64,000 bases of DNA from JAXGPX01 sp040766745 (GTDB lineage: Bacteria; Bacillota; Sulfobacillia; Fermentithermobacillales; Fermentithermobacillaceae): positions 434,001-498,000 of the forward strand of contig JAXGPX010000001.1 of assembly GCA_040766745.1 (NCBI GenBank), written 5' to 3'. This document shows positions 43,403-52,641 of the stretch, in pieces. Within the stretch, counting starts at the first letter, position 1. Each line of letters starts with the position of its first letter. The notes under the pieces were generated by a model. The model did no database searches and was not told the origin of the DNA. It saw only the letters and a program-made list of their open reading frames with translations. The position numbers and the translations under genes were made by a program.

Positions 43403-43957
43403 GTGAAACGCACACGTTCTCTGGCTATTACAGGCCTCTTGATAGCTTTATCTGTGATTTTGACCAGATTTGCGTCTTTCAGAGTGGCCATTGGCGGAGT
43501 AGAAGGAATCAGGATAGGGTTCGGGTCAATGCCCAACATTGTTGCAGGAATTGTCCTTGGCCCATGGCACGGAGCCATATCCGGTGCTTTTTCAGATATT
43601 TTGGGCTTCATGCTTAGCCCCATGGGCGGTGGGTATATGCCCCATTTTACTTTGTCATCGGCACTCATGGGTGCTATTCCAGGAATGGTATTTAGGCTTT
43701 TCAATCAAAGTAGGGAGCGGTCTCAGGCCTCGATTCTTCATCTTGGTATATCTGTTTTATGCGGGATTGGGGTTGTATCGTGCGGACTTACGCCATACTT
43801 CCTCCATTCGCTATTCGGAATGGACTACCGGGTGATCATGCCTCCGAGAATATTGGCCGGAGCCATCGAGACACTGACTTACTCTATGGTACTCAAGACT
43901 ATATACAGTCCGGTAACAAGGATTACATTGAAAACTCATGCATCTGCATACAAGTAA
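43403..43957 (+). CDS. ECF transporter S component, folate-type
   Basis: 184-aa integral membrane protein with about six spans. It has the N-terminal basic start (MKRTRSLAITGLLIALSVILTR) typical of ECF S components, a GPWHGAISGAFSDILGFML motif as in FolT-type folate proteins, and PHFTLSSALMGAIPG. It would bind a vitamin and use shared EcfAA'T energising units encoded elsewhere. The FolT assignment is by pattern and less certain than the class. GTG start after AAGGGGTGG. A bidirectional hairpin separates it from polC. Confidence 0.82.
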   Translation: MKRTRSLAITGLLIALSVILTRFASFRVAIGGVEGIRIGFGSMPNIVAGIVLGPWHGAISGAFSDILGFMLSPMGGGYMPHFTLSSALMGAIPGMVFRLFNQSRERSQASILHLGISVLCGIGVVSCGLTPYFLHSLFGMDYRVIMPPRILAGAIETLTYSMVLKTIYSPVTRITLKTHASAYK

Positions 43958-43967
43958 AGTAAACGGT

Positions 43968-44005
43968 AACGGCCGGTTCAAACACAAATCTGTGTTCCGG
44001 CCGTT
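43968..44005. terminator. Bidirectional terminator hairpin
   Basis: AACGGCCGG (43968-43976) pairs with CCGGCCGTT (43997-44005); an inner AACACA/TGTGTT extends the stem. It lies between the convergent ECF gene and polC and can serve both. Confidence 0.65.
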
Positions 44006-44054
44006 TGTGTGGTTCTCTCCGGAGTAGTTGCTCCAAAACCCATGCCAACTTTAA

Positions 44055-47000
44055 TCAGAACAGGGCCAACTGGGCAGTTTCTGACAACCCATCGAAGAGC
44101 CCGTGTTCCCTCATTGCCTCACATACTTTCTTTCCAAGGCCTGTCCTTCTTCTGAAATCTTCAACAGAGTCGAACTGGCCGTCGTCTCTTGCCCTGACAA
44201 TAGCCATAGCAGCCTGGTTTCCCAGGCCCGGAATCGAGGTAAACGGCGGAATGAGTTCTGAGCCTTCCGGTATGTATCTCGTGGGTTGTGACACATAAAG
44301 GTCATGTTTTCCGAATGAGAAGCCTCTTTCCACCATTTCCAGGGCCAGTTCAAGGGCTCCGGCAACATCTTGTTCTCTGGCCGTTGAATTGGGGTTTCCA
44401 TTGACTTTTTGTATGTACTCTTGCCAATCTCTAGGGTCAAGATACATAAAGTCTGTGGTCAGAGAAGCGCCTGCAAATGAAAAATATGTTGAATAGTAAG
44501 CCAGAGGGTGATGGACCTTAAAGTATGCTATTCTGAACGAGTTTGTCACGTACGCTGCGGCATGGGCCTTTGGGAAAAGGTAACTGATCTTCTTACATGA
44601 TTCAATATACCAGTCAGGCACTGATACTGCTTTCATTTTGTCTATGTCATCACCTGAAAGCGGTTTGCCCTTTCTTACTTTCTCGGCTATTCCGAAAGCC
44701 GATGCCGGCTCTACACCAAGCTTCATCAAGTGCAAAAATATATCTTCGCGAGAGGCTATCACTTGATCGAGAGTGGCAACCTTGTCTCTGATCAGATCCC
44801 GGGCGTTATTAGCCCACACATCGGTTCCGTGGGAAAGCCCTGAAATCCTGACCAGGTCGGCAAAGCATTTTGGCTTTGTTTCAGACAGCATGTTCCGGAC
44901 AAACCTGGTCCCGAATTCGGGAATTCCAATAACTTTATCTTGGTCGTCGCCTGAAAACAGTTTGAGGGTGTCCGGGTCGTTCATAGGTATTTTCGTTGGA
45001 TCGACGCCTGTCAGCTCATGAAGGATCTTGAGCACAGTGGGATCGTCGTGGCCTAGAATATCGACTTTGACCAGGTGCCCGGAGATGGAATTGTAGTCAA
45101 AGTGGGTGGTTATAGACCCTGAGTTCCGGTCGTCCGCAGGGTACTGCAGGGGTGTGAAATCAAGAACATCCATGCCCTTTGGTATAACCATGACTCCCCC
45201 TGGGTGCTGGCCGGTTGTACGTTTTACTCCCTCGATTCCCTTTGACAGCCTTACTTCTTCAGCTCGCCTAAATACTTTGCCTTTGCTTTCGGCATAGTGT
45301 TTCACAAAACCGAATGCTGTTTTCCTTGCAATTGTCCCAATAGTTCCAGCCCTGAACACATTTTTGTCGCCTAGCAGTTCAGAAGCAAATTTGAACATCT
45401 CACCTTGCTCTTCCCCTGAAAAGTTCAGGTCGATGTCAGGTACTTTTTCTCCTGTAAACCCCATAAAAGTTTCAAATGGTATGTCCTGGCCGTCCCTTAC
45501 AAGTTCCTCGCCACATTCAGGGCATTTCATAGAGGGCAAATCAAATCCCGATCCACATGATCCATCTTGGATGAATGTATTCCAGTGGCATTTCGGGCAC
45601 ACATAATGTGGCGGCAGAGGATTGACTTCTGTGATCCCGGTAAACATGGCCACCAACGATGAACCTACAGAGCCACGGGACCCTACAAGATATCCGTCTC
45701 TCATAGATTTTTTAACCATTTTTATGGCGATAAGGTACAGAGAAGAAAATCCGTTTCCTATGATGGCAGACAGTTCCTTATCTATGCGCTTTCGGACAAT
45801 ATCGGGCAGATTCTTGCCAAATACTTGTTTTGCTCCTGCCTCAGTTAGTTCTTTCAAGATTTCATCAGAGTTCTCTAAAATCGGATAGAAGAAACCTTCT
45901 GGAATTGGAGTCACGTTTTCTATTGAATTAGCTATGGCCTGAGGATTGGTGATTACCACTTCCCTGGCCGCTTCTTTGCCCAAATATGATTCAACTTCTG
46001 ATAGGAATTCACCGGTTGTTCTCAGATACAGAGGTACTGGCCTTTCGCCGTTTTCGCCCATGCCTTTACCTGAAAGGAGCAAGGTTCTGTATATCTCGTC
46101 TTCCGGGTCCACGTAGTGGACGTCGCCTGTGGCTACGCAGGGTTTGCCTAGTTTCTTGCTCAGATCGTAGATTCTGCGGTTGATCTTGATTAGGCCTTCT
46201 TCACCTGAGACAGCTCCTGTCTCTATAAGGAATGAGTTATTGGTCAGAGGTTGAATTTCAAGGTAATCGTAAAAAGCGGCGATCTTCTCCAACTCCTGAT
46301 CGGCCTTTCCAGACAAAACCGCTCTATATAGCTCGCCTGCTTCGCAAGCCGACCCAATGATTAAGCCCTCTCTCCTATCGGATAGAATCTGCCTTGGTAT
46401 CCTAGGAGTTCTGTAAAAATGTTTAAGATGGGATATAGTCACCAGTTCATATAGGTTTCTAAGGCCTTGTTTGTTCTTTGCCAGCAAAATAATGTGGAAT
46501 GCTTGTCCCTTTTCATCATCTTCGACCAGGTAGCCTTCTAACCCGAACAGTATTTTGATGCCATACTTTTTCCCCAGGTGGAATGCTTCAGGAAAAGCTT
46601 GTATTATCCCGTGGTCTGTAACTGCCATCGCCTGGTGCCCCCACCGTGCAGCAGTCGCTACAGCCTTATCTAGTTCCAGGACTGAGTCTAGGGCACTCAT
46701 CTTTGTGTGCAGATGGAGTTCAACACGCTTTTCCGGAGATGGATCTTGCCTCAACTCAGGAACGGTTGCGCAAAGATCATTACACATGAGTACAGGTTCA
46801 GAGTCCAGACGGTCAAGCCTGGCCCGACCCCTAGCCAGTACCCAGGTACCTTCTTTGATTTCGTCTATTTTTCCTTCCTTTGGGAAGATTCTTACATTGA
46901 TTGAATCGGAGTTGTCTGCTAGTACAAAGGACCCGTAAATATCGCCTGACTGGGCCTGTCTCCATGATATTTCAACTACCTGGCCCATTACAGTTATGCT

Positions 47001-47462
47001 GTCCCTTTCGCCTCCTGTTACGTCGCTTATAGGCACAGGGTCAGTGCGTATTGCCCTGCCAAGGAACACTCCATCTTCTGACGGACTAGTATTCCTTGAT
47101 TTACTGTCATGGGATTTTGGGGCCTCTTCTGCGAAGCACTTTTGATAATCCTCACACAGCTCCCAGCATACCGTTTCAAGCTCAGGATACCTCTTCCTTA
47201 ATTCCTGTCCTATACGAGTTAGGCACAGTTCAAATTCCTCTTTTGATAGATCAGACGCCACCTTTGCCCATTTCTTCTCATCAAGCACATCGAGAGATAC
47301 AGACCAGGCAGAATCACCTGTATTGACCGCAATATATACTACTTCGAGATACTTCAGTACTTCACTTGGCTGTAATTCCAAGGATTGAGCAATGTTAAGC
47401 AAACTAAGGTGCTCACGTGAAGGTGTTACTACAAAACGGCTCAATTTACTCCCTCCGGACAT
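44055..47462 (-). CDS. polC: DNA polymerase III PolC, lacking the exonuclease domain
   Basis: Replicative polymerase of Firmicutes, but only 1135 aa instead of about 1430. Order: N-terminal domain (1-130), OB fold (about 157-235), PHP domain starting ELHLHT (about 248-253) with VTDHG. The PHP halves are joined directly at residues 312-322 (LVEDDEKGQAFHIILL), where other PolC proteins carry the DEDD 3'-5' exonuclease of roughly 180 residues; no DxETTG motif occurs. The palm has PDIDLNFSGEEQ, a zinc module CPKC/CPEC, GTIGT and GVKRTTGQHPGG, and a clamp-binding QLALF end. All polymerase parts look intact, so this is a functional enzyme without built-in proofreading. It starts within the last codons of ispG (22-bp overlap). 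Confidence 0.95.
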   Translation of the reverse strand: MSGGSKLSRFVVTPSREHLSLLNIAQSLELQPSEVLKYLEVVYIAVNTGDSAWSVSLDVLDEKKWAKVASDLSKEEFELCLTRIGQELRKRYPELETVCWELCEDYQKCFAEEAPKSHDSKSRNTSPSEDGVFLGRAIRTDPVPISDVTGGERDSITVMGQVVEISWRQAQSGDIYGSFVLADNSDSINVRIFPKEGKIDEIKEGTWVLARGRARLDRLDSEPVLMCNDLCATVPELRQDPSPEKRVELHLHTKMSALDSVLELDKAVATAARWGHQAMAVTDHGIIQAFPEAFHLGKKYGIKILFGLEGYLVEDDEKGQAFHIILLAKNKQGLRNLYELVTISHLKHFYRTPRIPRQILSDRREGLIIGSACEAGELYRAVLSGKADQELEKIAAFYDYLEIQPLTNNSFLIETGAVSGEEGLIKINRRIYDLSKKLGKPCVATGDVHYVDPEDEIYRTLLLSGKGMGENGERPVPLYLRTTGEFLSEVESYLGKEAAREVVITNPQAIANSIENVTPIPEGFFYPILENSDEILKELTEAGAKQVFGKNLPDIVRKRIDKELSAIIGNGFSSLYLIAIKMVKKSMRDGYLVGSRGSVGSSLVAMFTGITEVNPLPPHYVCPKCHWNTFIQDGSCGSGFDLPSMKCPECGEELVRDGQDIPFETFMGFTGEKVPDIDLNFSGEEQGEMFKFASELLGDKNVFRAGTIGTIARKTAFGFVKHYAESKGKVFRRAEEVRLSKGIEGVKRTTGQHPGGVMVIPKGMDVLDFTPLQYPADDRNSGSITTHFDYNSISGHLVKVDILGHDDPTVLKILHELTGVDPTKIPMNDPDTLKLFSGDDQDKVIGIPEFGTRFVRNMLSETKPKCFADLVRISGLSHGTDVWANNARDLIRDKVATLDQVIASREDIFLHLMKLGVEPASAFGIAEKVRKGKPLSGDDIDKMKAVSVPDWYIESCKKISYLFPKAHAAAYVTNSFRIAYFKVHHPLAYYSTYFSFAGASLTTDFMYLDPRDWQEYIQKVNGNPNSTAREQDVAGALELALEMVERGFSFGKHDLYVSQPTRYIPEGSELIPPFTSIPGLGNQAAMAIVRARDDGQFDSVEDFRRRTGLGKKVCEAMREHGLFDGLSETAQLALF

Positions 47463-48535
47463 TCCACGTATCTTTTTGCAAGTTCTAGAAGGGCATCTAC
47501 GATCTCATCAGTGGCTACCCTTCTAATTACTTTGCCCCGTGAGAACAAAATGCCTCCTCCCCGCCCGCAGGCAACTCCGATATCTGCTTCCCTTGCTTCA
47601 CCAGGGCCATTAACCGGGCAGCCCATGACAGCCACTTTGATTGGAGCGTCTAGCCCTCGTAAGCTTTTGGAGACTTGCTCAGCAATTGGGATCAAGTCTA
47701 CCTGGGTTCGTCCGCATGTAGGGCATGATATTATCTCTGGACCAAATGTCCTTGCTTCCATAGATTGCAGAATATCTTTTGCAGCACTTACTTCCAGGCA
47801 TGGATCGCCTGTCAGAGAGACTCTCACAGTATCTCCTATTCCAAGGGCGATCAAGGTACCGATACCTGCAGCTGATCTTGCTATGCCTGAAGCTCCGGGG
47901 CCTGCTTCTGTGATTCCAATATGAAAGGGCCACCGGGTGTATTCAGCCATGAGTTTGTATGCTCGAACAGTATCTTTCACCCGCGACGATTTCAGCGACA
48001 GCACTATGCCTTGGATTCCGCTGTCTTCAAGATACGCCAGGTGTCTTCTGGCGCTTTCTACCATGGCTTCAGGGCTCGGAGCACCGTAACGGGCGAGAAT
48101 GTCTTTTTCAAGAGAGCCTGAGTTTACTCCCAGCCTTATTGAGGCCCCTAAGGACCTGGCTTTCCTGGCTACAGCCAGCAAAGGTTCCCTGCCGCCGATA
48201 TTGCCTGGGTTAACTCTGACTTTGTGTGCGCCTGCTTCAAGAGACGCCAGCGCTAGTTTATAGTCGAAATGAATGTCTGCCACTATTGGGCAAGATACTC
48301 TTTTCGTAATTTCTGCAATAGCCTTGGCTGCATCATCATCAACTACGGCTACGCGAACGATTTCGGCGCCGCAGGCCACGGCTTTTCGTATCTGAGCTAC
48401 AGTGGTATCAACATCTCTGGTATCGCACTTGGTCATTGTTTGAACTGAAATCGGGCCATTTCCACCTATGGTAATATCTCCACACTTAACAGGCGCAGTT
48501 TCCCTCCGGTCAAACAAGTAAATAGAATTAGTCAT
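47441..48535 (-). CDS. ispG: 4-Hydroxy-3-methylbut-2-enyl diphosphate synthase (IspG)
   Basis: Iron-sulfur enzyme of the non-mevalonate isoprenoid pathway, converting MEcPP to HMBPP with flavodoxin or ferredoxin. 364 aa. [4Fe-4S] cysteines appear in CPTCGRTQVD and MGCPVNGPGEA. The TIM-barrel start IGGNGPISVQTMTKCDTRDVD is typical. The ATG is 5 nt after AGGTGA; the frame opens 14 codons earlier. It lies between rseP and polC, as in many Firmicutes. Confidence 0.96.
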   Translation of the reverse strand: MTNSIYLFDRRETAPVKCGDITIGGNGPISVQTMTKCDTRDVDTTVAQIRKAVACGAEIVRVAVVDDDAAKAIAEITKRVSCPIVADIHFDYKLALASLEAGAHKVRVNPGNIGGREPLLAVARKARSLGASIRLGVNSGSLEKDILARYGAPSPEAMVESARRHLAYLEDSGIQGIVLSLKSSRVKDTVRAYKLMAEYTRWPFHIGITEAGPGASGIARSAAGIGTLIALGIGDTVRVSLTGDPCLEVSAAKDILQSMEARTFGPEIISCPTCGRTQVDLIPIAEQVSKSLRGLDAPIKVAVMGCPVNGPGEAREADIGVACGRGGGILFSRGKVIRRVATDEIVDALLELAKRYVECPEGVN

Positions 48536-48605
48536 ATTATCACCTGTCAGCAAATATATAGGCGGCAAGTTGAGCACCGGTTAAGAGCCTCTCCCCCGGT
48601 AATGC

Positions 48606-49637
48606 CTATCCTATCAGACGTATAATGTCTTTATATGTGATTACAAGAAATAAGACCATCAACAAGAAGAACCCGACGAAGTGGACAAAACTTTCCTTGT
48701 CAGGGTCTATCGGTTTGCCTCTCAGGGCTTCAATTCCTGCAAATAAGAGCCTGCTGCCGTCAAGGGCTGGAATTGGCAGAAGATTTATAAGGCCAAGGTT
48801 TGCTGAAAGGGCGCCGACCATATAAAGGAGCTGGCCAAACCCGTGCCTTGCGGCCTCTCCCAGGAGCTGACTTATTCCTACTGGGCCAGTTACCTCTGGG
48901 GCGATTTTTCCCACAATCATGCCGATAATACCGGTTATCCATGCTGAGGATACGTAGAAAGTCTCGAGAAATCCTTCTTTTATGCCATGCAAGATACCTA
49001 AGCGTGTATATACTACGCCAGACCTAACCCCTATGACACCTGTTCCGGATACGTCTATAGGAATCATTGTCACAGTAATCACTTCGTTTCCTCTTTGCAC
49101 TGTGACTTTGGTGGGAATCCCAGCCCTGGTTTGAACAACCTGTACCATGTCCTGCCATTCGTTTACAGGAATATCCTCGACCTGTACTACCCTGTCCCCT
49201 GCAAGTATTCCTGTGTCGTAAGCAGGATACCCTGGTACTACCTCTGCAATCTGTGTTGTTGGGCGGCCAAAACCGACAAAAGAAAATACCAGAAAGAAGG
49301 CTATGGTGGCCACCAAAAGGTTCATCAGAGGCCCGGCAAACAGAATTAAGGCTCTTTTGCCAGGAGATAGCGAGTACAGCAGCCGTTCTTTGGGAATATG
49401 CGTGTCCTCTTCTTTTTCACTGCCTTCTTCACCTGCGAAACGCACAAATCCTCCCAAAGGGATAATGCGCCATGAAAACTTGGTCTCATCTGATTGCTTG
49501 GAAAATATCTTAGGGCCAAAACCAATGCTAAATTCGTGAATGTATACTCCCAGCAGTTTTCCTGCCACGAAATGCCCTAATTCGTGGAAAATGACCAAAA
49601 CCCCTAACCATATAAGAGCTAATACTGTCTCGCGCAA
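48606..49637 (-). CDS. rseP: Site-2 intramembrane metalloprotease RseP/RasP
   Basis: Zinc metalloprotease that cuts anti-sigma factors and signal peptides in the membrane. 343 aa. Zinc site HELGH (18-22) in the first span; PDZ domain about 120-200 (GYPAYDTGILAGDRVVQVEDIPV); second conserved motif NLLPIPALDGSRL near residue 275. The start is TTG after AAGGTGA. It follows dxr with only 4 bp between, part of the uppS-cdsA-dxr-rseP-ispG order. Confidence 0.96.
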   Translation of the reverse strand: MRETVLALIWLGVLVIFHELGHFVAGKLLGVYIHEFSIGFGPKIFSKQSDETKFSWRIIPLGGFVRFAGEEGSEKEEDTHIPKERLLYSLSPGKRALILFAGPLMNLLVATIAFFLVFSFVGFGRPTTQIAEVVPGYPAYDTGILAGDRVVQVEDIPVNEWQDMVQVVQTRAGIPTKVTVQRGNEVITVTMIPIDVSGTGVIGVRSGVVYTRLGILHGIKEGFLETFYVSSAWITGIIGMIVGKIAPEVTGPVGISQLLGEAARHGFGQLLYMVGALSANLGLINLLPIPALDGSRLLFAGIEALRGKPIDPDKESFVHFVGFFLLMVLFLVITYKDIIRLIG

Positions 49638-49641
49638 AATG

Positions 49642-50808
49642 TCACCTTCCCATAATCATATGTATGGTTTTCCTGGTCTCAGACTCTGCCCATAAGGCTT
49701 CTTGTTCAAGAATTTCAACAGAATCAGGGCTCTTTGGTTGATACCTATCCAAAACCGTTTTCAATATTATATATATTTTCGTGAAAGGAACTCTCCCGGC
49801 CAGGAATTCTCGTACAACAATTTCATCGGCCATAGAAAGCACACATGGAGCCGTCCCGCCTATTCTTCCGGCTTCATACCCAAGTCCAAGGCATGGAAAC
49901 CGCTCAAAGTCAGGTTCGTGAAAAGTGAGCGTCCCAAGGGCCGGCCCCAGGGGCAGCGTAACACCGCCCTGCCTTTCAGGATAGTTCAGGGCGTACGCTA
50001 TGGGAAGCCGCATGTCGGGCCTTCCCAGCTGGGCCATTGTACTTCCGTCTTTGAACGTAACCAGTGAATGCACAATACTTTCTCTGTGAATCGTTACCTT
50101 GATTTTATCGTACCCTATGCCAAACAGATAATGAGCCTCCATAACCTCCAAGGTCTTGTTGAAAAGAGTTGCAGAATCAACTGTGACTTTAGGGCCCATT
50201 TTCCATGTAGGATGCTTAAGGGCGTCATCAGGGCCTATTCTCTCCAATTCTGCCAGGCCTAGATCCCTAAAAGCACCGCCTGAGGCTGTCAGAATAATGT
50301 GATCAATGTCAAGCCGGTTCTCTCCCCTTAGGCACTGGAAAATGGCAGAATGCTCAGAATCCACCGGTATTATGGAATTGGGGCCTTGCTCTAGAAACGG
50401 CCTAATGAGCTCGCCTGCGGAAACCAGTGATTCTTTACCGGTTAAAGCCACTTGCTTGCCGCCATGCAACGAAGCTAGAAGGGGCCTAATACCTTCGAAG
50501 CCTGGAATTGCATGAAGCACTGTATCAGCCTCAGGGAGTGAGGCTATCTGGCATAAACCTTCTTGTCCAAAGAATACTTCCAAGTTTTCAAGGCCCATGG
50601 CGTTCTTATTTCGATTAGCTTCACGGGCAGCGCTCTCATTGGACAGGGCAACTTTCCTTATACCCAGTATCTTTGCTTGTCTTAGCACCGTTCGCCAATT
50701 GGTGCCGGCCGCCAACCCAACAGCTTTGAGATTTGGATTACCCATGATAACATCTATTGCCTGTGAGCCCACGGATCCTGTTGATCCCAGAACAGAGACG
50801 GTTTTCAG
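49642..50808 (-). CDS. dxr: 1-Deoxy-D-xylulose 5-phosphate reductoisomerase (CTG start)
   Basis: NADPH-dependent second step of the non-mevalonate pathway. With the start at 50808 it is 388 aa, the normal length, beginning KTVSVLGSTGSVGSQAIDVI just as other Dxr proteins begin. The catalytic and metal motifs PVDSEHSAIFQ and TASGGAFRDL are intact. No ATG, GTG or TTG occurs near this point in frame; the nearest is an ATG 14 codons upstream, inside the preceding gene. The CTG overlaps the upstream TGA (CTGA) and follows GGTGG at 9 nt, which suggests coupled initiation at a rare CTG. Confidence 0.93.
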   Translation of the reverse strand: MKTVSVLGSTGSVGSQAIDVIMGNPNLKAVGLAAGTNWRTVLRQAKILGIRKVALSNESAAREANRNKNAMGLENLEVFFGQEGLCQIASLPEADTVLHAIPGFEGIRPLLASLHGGKQVALTGKESLVSAGELIRPFLEQGPNSIIPVDSEHSAIFQCLRGENRLDIDHIILTASGGAFRDLGLAELERIGPDDALKHPTWKMGPKVTVDSATLFNKTLEVMEAHYLFGIGYDKIKVTIHRESIVHSLVTFKDGSTMAQLGRPDMRLPIAYALNYPERQGGVTLPLGPALGTLTFHEPDFERFPCLGLGYEAGRIGGTAPCVLSMADEIVVREFLAGRVPFTKIYIILKTVLDRYQPKSPDSVEILEQEALWAESETRKTIHMIMGR

Positions 50809-51842
50809 CGTCCTGCACCACCTTCGTGAGGAATGACTTCTGCAGCCCATAGGCCCAAGATCAGTATGGCTGTAAGGGGCCCGTAGATTATGCCGATTGC
50901 CCCAAATAGTCGGAAGCCCAGGTATATTGAAAACAGGGTAACCAGCGGATGCAGCCCCATTTCTCTGCCTACAAGCTGAGTCTGGATTACTTGCCTGACA
51001 AACGATACGGCTGCATATAGAATCAGGAGCCCTATTCCGGTAGATAATTGGCCCCAGATTACATGGTACAGTATCCATGGAAAATATATCAGGCCCGGGC
51101 CTATTACCGGAAGTATATCCAGTACTGCAAGCAAAATCCCCAGGCCTACTGCGTAGCGGGTATTCAGCAAGCTAAGGCCTACTATGTTGACCGTCATGGT
51201 CAAAAGCACCAATAGAACCTGAGATCTTACTACCGCAGCAATGCCCGACAAGATAGTGCTCTCTACGTTTCTGAAACTCATAAAAGTCTTCTCTGGAAGA
51301 AGACGCCTGAATGCTTCTGATATGTTATTTCTGTCTTTGATTAGAAAATACGTGCTAATGATTGTGAAAACCATTGATACTGAAAATGCGGGAAGCCCTT
51401 TTACTACACCACCGGCACCTGTGACTACTGCAGACAGCAGGCTGTACAGGCTGTTCCATTGATCCTGGGCAAGCCTGGCCAGAGGTTCAGGGAGTTTCTG
51501 CGAGAACTCGCCTGCAAATCTGAGGACATCTCCAAGTATCTTGTTGAACTCTCCGTAATACTGTGGGAAGTATCCGTAGAGATCGGCGATTTCCTGCGTA
51601 AGCCTGGTTACGCCCCAGGAAAGAATAAGTCCAAGCCCAACCGCCAATAGCATGATAGATGTGAAAGCCGCCCATCCCCTGCCCATCCTTGTACGTTTAG
51701 TCAAGAATGATACCAACGGGTCAAGAAGGAATGCCAGAAAAGCACCTAAGACAAAAGGAAGGACATAAGGCATTGCATATTTCAGGAACAGGAATATGCC
51801 GATTAAGAGAAATACTATATACCACACACTTTTCCAGGTCAC
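50805..51842 (-). CDS. AI-2E family transporter (permease)
   Basis: 345-aa polytopic membrane protein of the AI-2E/PerM/YtvI family (about seven to eight spans). Family features are the N-terminal pair of spans (YIVFLLIGIFLFLKYAMPYV, LPFVLGAFLAFLLDPLV), the long central soluble segment and late VLDILPVIGPGLIYFPW. Substrates vary, and Na+/H+ exchange is known for some members. I place the start at a GTG 6 nt after AGGAGGG, reducing the open frame by 20 codons. Its position between cdsA and dxr is unusual for this cluster. The stop is overlapped by the dxr start. Confidence 0.88.
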   Translation of the reverse strand: MTWKSVWYIVFLLIGIFLFLKYAMPYVLPFVLGAFLAFLLDPLVSFLTKRTRMGRGWAAFTSIMLLAVGLGLILSWGVTRLTQEIADLYGYFPQYYGEFNKILGDVLRFAGEFSQKLPEPLARLAQDQWNSLYSLLSAVVTGAGGVVKGLPAFSVSMVFTIISTYFLIKDRNNISEAFRRLLPEKTFMSFRNVESTILSGIAAVVRSQVLLVLLTMTVNIVGLSLLNTRYAVGLGILLAVLDILPVIGPGLIYFPWILYHVIWGQLSTGIGLLILYAAVSFVRQVIQTQLVGREMGLHPLVTLFSIYLGFRLFGAIGIIYGPLTAILILGLWAAEVIPHEGGAGR

Positions 51843-51858
51843 CAAGCACCCTCCTGTT

Positions 51859-52641
51859 CTAGAAATCGAAAAGCAATTTAGATAGCCCTTGGAGCAAAAC
51901 ACCTGCTACGCCAGCAAACAGAAGACTGTCGAACCTATCCAGGAATCCACCATGGCCTGGGATGGCTCTTCCTGAGTCTTTTACTTTGCAGTATCGTTTG
52001 AAGGCAGATTCTACAAGATCCCCAATGCCAGCCATTACTCCAATAAACATCCCTGAGAAAATACTGAAATACAGAGGTAACCCCATGTACCGGCCCCACA
52101 GCGCACTAATAATCATGCCGGAACCCATGCCGAATGCAGCTCCTTCCCAGGACTTGCCAGGGCTGATCTTAGGAGCGATTTTATGCCTCCCAAACGCCCT
52201 CCCTCCAAAGTATGCTCCTACATCGGTGGCCCATGTAGTGAACAAGACCAGAAAAGCCCATTCCCTGCCGCCAGGGCCGGACCTGAGAAAACCTAGAACG
52301 CCAAAAAGCCCGCCTATGTAAACAGCACCTGCAACACTGAATGCAGCCGGTGGCATTCCTCTTTTCAATGACACTGATAACAATACAAGACACCCAATGA
52401 TGATTGATGAAAGGAAAAGGTCTACCCGGTTAAAAGACCCACTTAGGGCGATTACAGTGGACACAGGCACAAATAGAAACCCCAGATCAAACCCTGTACC
52501 TTTGAGCATTCTCCGGAATTCTTCTGCGGAACAGCCGGCCAGCACAGTTGTCAGAGCCAAAAAACCAATACCGCCTGTGTAAAAGGCTAAAGCGGCCAGG
52601 GGAGCCAGCACCAAGGCAGAAAGGACCCTTTCCTTTAGCAC
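51859..52641 (-). CDS. cdsA: Phosphatidate cytidylyltransferase
   Basis: Integral membrane enzyme making CDP-diacylglycerol from phosphatidic acid and CTP. 260 aa with about seven or eight spans. The CDS signature near the C terminus, GHGGFLDRFDSLLFAGV, carries the metal-binding Asp pair. A GTG start follows AAGGTGATGG and overlaps the uppS end by 7 bp. Confidence 0.95.
   Translation of the reverse strand: MLKERVLSALVLAPLAALAFYTGGIGFLALTTVLAGCSAEEFRRMLKGTGFDLGFLFVPVSTVIALSGSFNRVDLFLSSIIIGCLVLLSVSLKRGMPPAAFSVAGAVYIGGLFGVLGFLRSGPGGREWAFLVLFTTWATDVGAYFGGRAFGRHKIAPKISPGKSWEGAAFGMGSGMIISALWGRYMGLPLYFSIFSGMFIGVMAGIGDLVESAFKRYCKVKDSGRAIPGHGGFLDRFDSLLFAGVAGVLLQGLSKLLFDF

Noticed and set aside
50850..51078. 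N-terminal extension of dxr to 478 aa
   Set aside because: The extra residues overlap the AI-2E gene in another frame and have no Dxr homology; the family start begins at residue 91 of that frame.
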